Part shown: positions 5,470 through 9,983 of the stretch, piece after piece
Numbering within the stretch: the stretch's first letter is position 1
Layout: every line of letters begins with the position of its first letter
Origin: UBA1731 sp963626295
GTDB lineage: Bacteria > Verrucomicrobiota > Kiritimatiellia > RFP12 > UBA1067
NCBI GenBank assembly: GCA_963626295.1
Contig: CAVFWS010000072.1
Coordinates: 1 to 9,983 of the forward strand
DNA: 9,983 bases
Direction: 5' to 3'
Notes under the pieces: model-generated
Told to the model about the DNA's origin: nothing
The model's database searches: none
What the model saw: the letters and a program-made list of their open reading frames with translations, nothing else
Made by a program: the position numbers and the translations under genes

Positions 5470-5502
5470 TGCACCATTTCATTTAAGGAAAGGAATGGTG
5501 TC

Positions 5503-8085
5503 ATGTCATACTGGAATTGGTCCAGAGTCTCGGTTGCCGGTCTGCTCTCGTTGCCTATCATTTTGGCGGAAAGCGTGTGCGCCGAGACGCTTACCTGGGT
5601 GATGGGTGCGACGGACCTGTCATCGCCCGAAAGCTATTCGCCGGCACGGCTTCCGCAGGAGGGTGACGTCCTGCGCGTCATGGATGGAGGCGTGACATTG
5701 ACGGTCGATGATGATTCCATCGGGATCTTGAACCTCTTCGAGAACATAAAGCTGAACGAGGGCAGCGGGGCTGAGACGGTCGTCATTGTGAATGTCTCGA
5801 CGAACTCTGAGCTGAACTGCTATATCAACAAGATCGATTCGGATACGGGATCGCCATGCGGCACGTTTGTCAAGCAAGGGCTGGGAACGCTGACGCTGCG
5901 CGATACCTCGGAGAGCAAATGCCATTACACGACATTCAGGGTCGAGGCGGGGACGCTTGTCTTGCCGCGCTCGATTCAGCAGTACAGGAATTTCCATTGC
6001 GGAGACATGACGGTGGACTCCGGCGCCATCCTTGCGCTGCCGATGGCCGGCAACCTGCGGTGTCGGCGGCTGATTGGCGCGGGCATCGTATCCAACTCAG
6101 TCGCCGGAACGCAGATACAGCCCGAATACACGGGAGCAGAACCAGGCGTATTCTCGGGCCGGTTCGTCGGAAGCCTGTCGTATCGCGCAATGGCCCACCA
6201 GTACATGACTGGCGCGGAGAACGCGATTGCCGGGAATGCGCGTCCCTATGGCTACAACGGGGGGACCGCAGGCATTCTCGGGTTCTCCCGGCTCGGAAAC
6301 GGCGGCGAGCCGTCGTCGCTCGGCAAGGGCAACACGCTCATGTTCAGCTATTCGGACACTGGCGCAAGCTGCTACCTCTATCTTGGCGAAGGAGAGACGT
6401 CGGACAAGACCCTGGCCTTCCACCCGCAGGCCTCTTTCGTCCAGCCGGAGACGTTTGACGCCGGCGCGACGGGCGGCCTTGTCCTGACAGGCGCGTGGCG
6501 GCATGAGTCCGGCGATTCGCAGATGCGTCTCGTGCTGACGGGCTCGAACGCCGTCCCCTGCCGCATTCTCGGCGCGTTCACGGGACGTTCGCAGAACGGC
6601 ACGAACTACTCATGGCATGTCACGAAGCGCGGTACGGGCACGTGGAGTTTCGAGTCGGAGGATGCGGGTGGTCTGCGCGGGCCGCTTGCGGTGGAGAACG
6701 GAACCATCTCATTCACGACCCTTAACGAGAAGGGCGTGAACTGTTCGCTCGGCACTTCTGCGGAGCTTTGGGCAGACGCATATGGTCCGCAGACGACGCC
6801 GGTAGAGTACGCCTTCCTGCTTGGTTCGGACGAATCGGCCGGCACGATGTCCCACATCGGCACGAGCGCCGCGATCAGCACAACGCGTCCGATCAGGGTC
6901 AAGGGGAAGGGCGGGCGCGTGTCGGCGGATGGCGCGGCCTTGAAGCTGGGCGGATTCGCATCCGCCGTTGCGGGGGACACGACGCTGACGCTCGCCGGCA
7001 CGAACGGCGTGGCGAACAACACGGCGTGGTCGATTGCGGACGGCGCGGGGCGCGTATCGGTCGTGAAGGAAGGGACGAACACCTGGACGCTTGGCGGCGC
7101 ACAGGCGTTTTCGGGCGACTTGACGGTGCGCGAGGGGACGCTTGTCGTGCGCAACTCAAGTGGGTTGCCGTACGGCTGGATCCGGCTCGTCATCAAGGAA
7201 ACGGCGCAGACGTGTCCACGCTATGCCGGGCAGGTCCCTGACGGATACTCCGGGCACATCCAGTTCGCCAGGATGACCCTTCTCGATGGCGAGGGGCGGA
7301 GACAGCTCGTGGATGCGGCGCTGGCTGTGGACGACAAGGACATCCCGGCCGGATGCGTCGGCTACGGATATGACCGTGTCAGGCCAAGTGCGTCGGCTGC
7401 GGATAAGCACGTCAACGGCGCGTTCTCCGACAGCAGCTGGGCCAGTTTCATCTGCGCCAATCCGGTGATTGACGATCCCGAGACCTGGCTGAAATGCGTG
7501 TTCCACTTGGCTGAAGGGACATCCGAGATCAAGGCGTTCAACTTCCGTGTGCGCTGGGGCACGAGCTCCCAATACTGGGCGTGCACGCCGACGGCATTCG
7601 CGATAGAGGGCAGTCCGGACGGGGTGCACTGGTTTGAGCTGTACGCGGAGGATGCCTATGAGGTGCCGACAGGCGAAGCGTGGGTCTCGGGTTCGGAGCA
7701 GAACCCGATCGAACTTGCGAATCCCGCCGTGAACGGAACGGTCGAATGCCTCGGGAGCGTGGGCGCGGTTCGCGTGGCGGCGGGCGCGACCCTGCGCAAC
7801 GAAGGCGCCGACACGGAGATATCCAATCTCCTCATCGACGCAAACGACGCGGGCACAATCGATGGGTTCAGCTTCACCAAGGGAGGAACGCTCAGCGTCG
7901 CGAACCTGCCGGACGGGGATCGCGTCGCATTGCCGGGCAGATTCGAGAACGCCAAAGGGCTGGAGAATCTTGCGGACTGGTCGCTTTCCATCTCAGGCGG
8001 CAGGAACTCGGCGGCGTACACCGTTGCGGTCAGGGATGGCCGCGTCCTCATCAACAGGCGCGGTCTGATGGTAATCATCAGGTAG
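5503..8085 (+). CDS. Secreted protein with autotransporter-associated beta-strand repeats and an F5/8 type C-like domain
   Basis: This 860-residue protein starts with a signal peptide: Arg8, a hydrophobic core at about 9-22, and probable cleavage after VCA at 25-27. Three repeats of the autotransporter-associated (PATR) type are visible, each built as K-x-G-x-x-T-(L/W)-x-(L/F) followed by a G-T-(L/I) turn: about 121-152, 371-404 and 518-553. The region between them is glycine-rich with short alternating strands, as in a beta-helix. At about 620-735 the sequence (ETWLKCVFHL, then AIEGSPDGVHWFEL) looks like a discoidin/F5-8 type C fold, often glycan-binding. No C-terminal beta-barrel, PEP-CTERM or LPXTG signal is evident, so it may be released or held on the surface by an unknown route. 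The start is fixed by AAAGGA 8 bases upstream and by the promoter; an in-frame ATG at 5419 precedes the promoter and is not used. A putative glycoside hydrolase follows 36 bases downstream. An adhesive or glycan-binding role is inferred. Confidence 0.82.
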   Translation: MSYWNWSRVSVAGLLSLPIILAESVCAETLTWVMGATDLSSPESYSPARLPQEGDVLRVMDGGVTLTVDDDSIGILNLFENIKLNEGSGAETVVIVNVSTNSELNCYINKIDSDTGSPCGTFVKQGLGTLTLRDTSESKCHYTTFRVEAGTLVLPRSIQQYRNFHCGDMTVDSGAILALPMAGNLRCRRLIGAGIVSNSVAGTQIQPEYTGAEPGVFSGRFVGSLSYRAMAHQYMTGAENAIAGNARPYGYNGGTAGILGFSRLGNGGEPSSLGKGNTLMFSYSDTGASCYLYLGEGETSDKTLAFHPQASFVQPETFDAGATGGLVLTGAWRHESGDSQMRLVLTGSNAVPCRILGAFTGRSQNGTNYSWHVTKRGTGTWSFESEDAGGLRGPLAVENGTISFTTLNEKGVNCSLGTSAELWADAYGPQTTPVEYAFLLGSDESAGTMSHIGTSAAISTTRPIRVKGKGGRVSADGAALKLGGFASAVAGDTTLTLAGTNGVANNTAWSIADGAGRVSVVKEGTNTWTLGGAQAFSGDLTVREGTLVVRNSSGLPYGWIRLVIKETAQTCPRYAGQVPDGYSGHIQFARMTLLDGEGRRQLVDAALAVDDKDIPAGCVGYGYDRVRPSASAADKHVNGAFSDSSWASFICANPVIDDPETWLKCVFHLAEGTSEIKAFNFRVRWGTSSQYWACTPTAFAIEGSPDGVHWFELYAEDAYEVPTGEAWVSGSEQNPIELANPAVNGTVECLGSVGAVRVAAGATLRNEGADTEISNLLIDANDAGTIDGFSFTKGGTLSVANLPDGDRVALPGRFENAKGLENLADWSLSISGGRNSAAYTVAVRDGRVLINRRGLMVIIR

Positions 8086-8121
8086 TCGCCGCAACTGTCT
8101 TAAGAAGCAGGGAGCAATGGC

Positions 8122-9777
8122 ATGGCAATGACTTGGCGGATGTTTCTGGCGGGCGTGTCGATTCTCGCGTCAGTCCAGATGGCGATGGGCGGCATATTGC
8201 CGGAGTGGCAGGCGATCGGGGACGACGCAAGCGCGAATGCCGTAATCCGGCGTGGGGTTGGGCAGCCCCCGGTGCGTTACGGCGATCTGACGCGGAAGGG
8301 AAGCGTGGAGCTGCCGGCTGCGGGTCCGCAGAAGCGCGTCCAGTGGGATTTCGCCCTGCCATTCGACTTCACCAAGGCGGAGGAGCTCTCGTTTGACCTG
8401 CGCATCGATGACCTGTCGGGCATTACGCAGGCCTCCATGTACCTGAAGAGCGGGAATGGATGGTACTGCGCAGGCCTGCCTGTCGGCGAAGAAGGCACTT
8501 GGCAACGCATCCGGTGGAATAGACGGGGCAAGTTCTGGGTAGAGGGCAAACCGGCGGGATTCCACCGGATAGACGCCATACGCATTGCGTTCGACAGGAC
8601 TCCCGAAAGAAAGGCCACGACGGTCGGCGTTGCGGATTTCGCGCTGGTGACGGAGGCTGTCGCAGAGACGCCCGCCGAATCTGAGGCGCGGGCGAAGGCT
8701 TTGGACGAGAAGCGCAAGGCGTTCGTCCGTAGCGTTTCCGGCAAACGGGGCGAACGCAGGCTCGTATGGTGCCATAGCGCGCGCGGCATGGGCTTCGGAT
8801 GGAGTTGGGACGACTCGATCAGGTTCCTCAAGGAGAATGGCTTTACGGACATGATCGCCAACTTGGCGTGGGCAGACTGCGCTTTCTACGATTCGAAGGT
8901 TGTCCCGATGGACAAGTCGGTCGCTACGCAGGGTGATGCCTTTGAAGCGTGCAGGGCCGCTTGTCGCAAGCATGGCATACGCTTCCATGTGTGGCGCGTG
9001 TGCTACAACATGGGTTCGCACGCCGATCCCGGACGCGTCGCCCGGTACAGGAAGGATGGACGTCTCGTGCAGATGTTCGACGCCAAGGCGAAGAGCCCGT
9101 GGGGCACGACGTTCTGCCCAAGCCACCCAGAGAACCAGCGCCGCGAGATCGAGTCCATGGTGGAGCTTGCGCGAAAGGGCGCGGACGGCATACATTTCGA
9201 CTACATCCGCTATGCCGACCGGAACTTCTGCTTCTGCGATGGATGCCGTCGACGCTTCGAGGCGCAGCTGGGGCGCAGGGTGGCGAACTGGCCGTCGGAT
9301 GTGCGTAGCGATGCGGAACTCGCGGCGAAGTGGGAGAAATGGCGGGCAGAGACGATCTCCACCGTCGTCGCCGAGACGGCGCGGCGTGTCCGGGCTGAGT
9401 TCCCGAAGGTCGAGATATCGGTTGCCGCTCGCTCCGACCGGGACGGCGCATATTCTGGAGATGGGCAGGATTGGCTGCGCTGGTCAGAGGAAGGCTGGAT
9501 CGATATCTTGTGTCCGATGGACTACACGGACGCGACGCCGCTCTTCAGGAACATCTGCCGAGCGCAGCGGACGCTGCTTGCGGGTACGAAAGTGAAACTC
9601 TATCCCGGCATCGGACTGAGCTGCTGGAAAAAGGATGGCGCCGAGGCCGAGAAGATGACGCGCCACATCCAGGCGTTGCGCCAGGACGGATTCGACGGCT
9701 TCACGGTTTTCGCCTTTGACGGCCGCGCAAGGGAAACCTTCCCGATTCTGCACGAAGGTCCGACCTCCTTGCGGTGA
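8122..9777 (+). CDS. Secreted putative glycoside hydrolase, GHL10/DUF187-like, with N-terminal beta-sandwich
   Basis: This 551-residue protein has a signal peptide (Arg6, hydrophobic core about 7-22, cleavage near residue 23). Residues about 24-178 form a beta-sandwich-like domain (DFTKAEELSFDLRIDD, then TWQRIRWNRRGKF, then IDAIRIAFDR) similar in style to CIA30 or carbohydrate-binding modules. A charged linker (about 180-212) leads to a TIM-barrel region, 213-545. Its signature is DGIHFDYIRYAD at 355-366, followed by FCFCDGC (369-375) and RRFEAQLGRRVANWP. This pattern is typical of family 10-like putative glycosyl hydrolases. Other barrel-end motifs are RFHVWRVCYN (287-296) and LCPMDYTD (463-470). 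Asp355 and Asp360 are candidate catalytic or binding residues. The substrate is unknown; such proteins are presumed to act on polysaccharides outside the cytoplasm. GGGAG lies 7 bases before ATG 8122. The gene is 36 bases behind the repeat protein with no terminator between, so the two are probably co-transcribed. Confidence 0.8.
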   Translation: MAMTWRMFLAGVSILASVQMAMGGILPEWQAIGDDASANAVIRRGVGQPPVRYGDLTRKGSVELPAAGPQKRVQWDFALPFDFTKAEELSFDLRIDDLSGITQASMYLKSGNGWYCAGLPVGEEGTWQRIRWNRRGKFWVEGKPAGFHRIDAIRIAFDRTPERKATTVGVADFALVTEAVAETPAESEARAKALDEKRKAFVRSVSGKRGERRLVWCHSARGMGFGWSWDDSIRFLKENGFTDMIANLAWADCAFYDSKVVPMDKSVATQGDAFEACRAACRKHGIRFHVWRVCYNMGSHADPGRVARYRKDGRLVQMFDAKAKSPWGTTFCPSHPENQRREIESMVELARKGADGIHFDYIRYADRNFCFCDGCRRRFEAQLGRRVANWPSDVRSDAELAAKWEKWRAETISTVVAETARRVRAEFPKVEISVAARSDRDGAYSGDGQDWLRWSEEGWIDILCPMDYTDATPLFRNICRAQRTLLAGTKVKLYPGIGLSCWKKDGAEAEKMTRHIQALRQDGFDGFTVFAFDGRARETFPILHEGPTSLR

Positions 9778-9873
9778 GGAGTGAAGCGACTGTTGCCGAG
9801 GCGTTTACGTTTTGCGTACAACCCATTGGCCGGCAATTACATGGGGTGTATTGGGTTTCAGGGGTTGGGGGCG
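9778..9873 (+). other. Non-coding gap with a weak hairpin after the hydrolase gene
   Basis: No gene is visible. GTTTACG (9803-9809) can pair with CGTACAAC (9815-9822) with one bulged C and a TTTTG loop. TTGCCG (9793-9798) can pair with CGGCAA (9831-9836) outside it. No T tract follows, so this is not a convincing intrinsic terminator, although it is the only structure found after the last gene. The stretch becomes G-rich (9842-9874) before the heptad array. Confidence 0.3.
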
Positions 9874-9953
9874 GATTTGTGATTTACGATTTTACGATTT
9901 ACCGATTTGTGATTTACGATTGCATTTGGTGATTTGTTGATTTAGCAATTTAG
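9874..9953 (-). repeat. AT-rich heptad repeat array, GATTTAC type (inverted copy of the array before htpX)
   Basis: The + strand reads as seven- to eight-base units beginning GATTT: GATTTGT, GATTTAC, GATTTTAC, GATTTACC, GATTTGT, GATTTAC (9874-9917), then a GATTGCATTTGGT variant (9918-9930) and further GATTTGTT, GATTTAGC and AATTTAG units to 9953. The reverse complement gives AATCGTA-type units and contains CCAAATGCAATCGTAAATC (9929 to 9911), matching 4318-4336 at 18 of 19 bases. It is therefore the same repeat family in the opposite orientation. The remaining 30 bases to the window end hold nothing recognisable. Confidence 0.7.
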
Positions 9954-9983
9954 TTTTAGCCGTGTAGAAGTGTAGGTTTCATG

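Noticed and set aside
5419..5502. An upstream in-frame ATG that would lengthen the secreted repeat protein by 28 residues.
   Set aside because: It lies upstream of the promoter at 5441-5469 and would put a charged leader before the signal peptide. ATG 5503 has a good ribosome site and starts a normal signal peptide.
9981..9983. The ATG at the very end of the window as the start of a next gene.
   Set aside because: Only three bases are visible and no strong ribosome site precedes them, so it cannot be supported.

Overview
The window is a GC-rich bacterial segment, read almost entirely on the + strand. It most resembles a gut-type member of Verrucomicrobiota, class Kiritimatiellae or a close relative. 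That placement is an inference from gene content: a secreted protein with autotransporter-associated beta-strand repeats next to a GHL10-like putative glycoside hydrolase, an aryl-polyene-type ACP/ligase pair, and AT-rich heptad repeats in the intergenic gaps. No phylogenetic marker search was possible.

Layout. Positions 1-70 hold the 3' end of a 5S rRNA and its T-rich terminator, so an rRNA operon ends here. Positions 152-1799 hold a two-gene unit. It has an extended -10 promoter, an acyl carrier protein of the type found in aryl-polyene/DAR clusters, and a protein fusing a shortened COG4648-type membrane segment to an AMP-dependent acyl ligase core. A strong hairpin plus T tract closes the unit. 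Positions 1799-4261 hold a housekeeping operon, proS (bacterial-type prolyl-tRNA synthetase with editing domain), a small FmdB-type zinc ribbon and aroQ (type II 3-dehydroquinase), started by a second extended -10 promoter with the same 11 bases as the first. A 123-base gap of period-7 repeats follows, then htpX, a membrane zinc protease.

Positions 5288-5502 form a regulatory gap that ends in a near-perfect sigma-70 promoter (TTGACT, 17 bases, TATAAT) whose spacer contains a run of nine A. This drives an 860-residue secreted protein with beta-strand repeats and an F5/8 type C-like domain. Thirty-six bases downstream lies a secreted two-domain protein, a carbohydrate-binding-like beta-sandwich followed by a GHL10-like TIM barrel. 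The pair looks like one transcription unit for an extracellular, probably glycan-related, function. The last 200 bases are non-coding and carry a second heptad repeat array whose reverse complement matches the array in front of htpX.

The points most worth a second look are the A9 tract in the promoter spacer of the secreted repeat protein (possible phase variation), the compact ACP plus membrane-ligase fusion with no other aryl-polyene genes beside it, and the inverted, dispersed heptad arrays. No CRISPR, insertion sequence, integrase, tRNA or toxin-antitoxin genes were seen.
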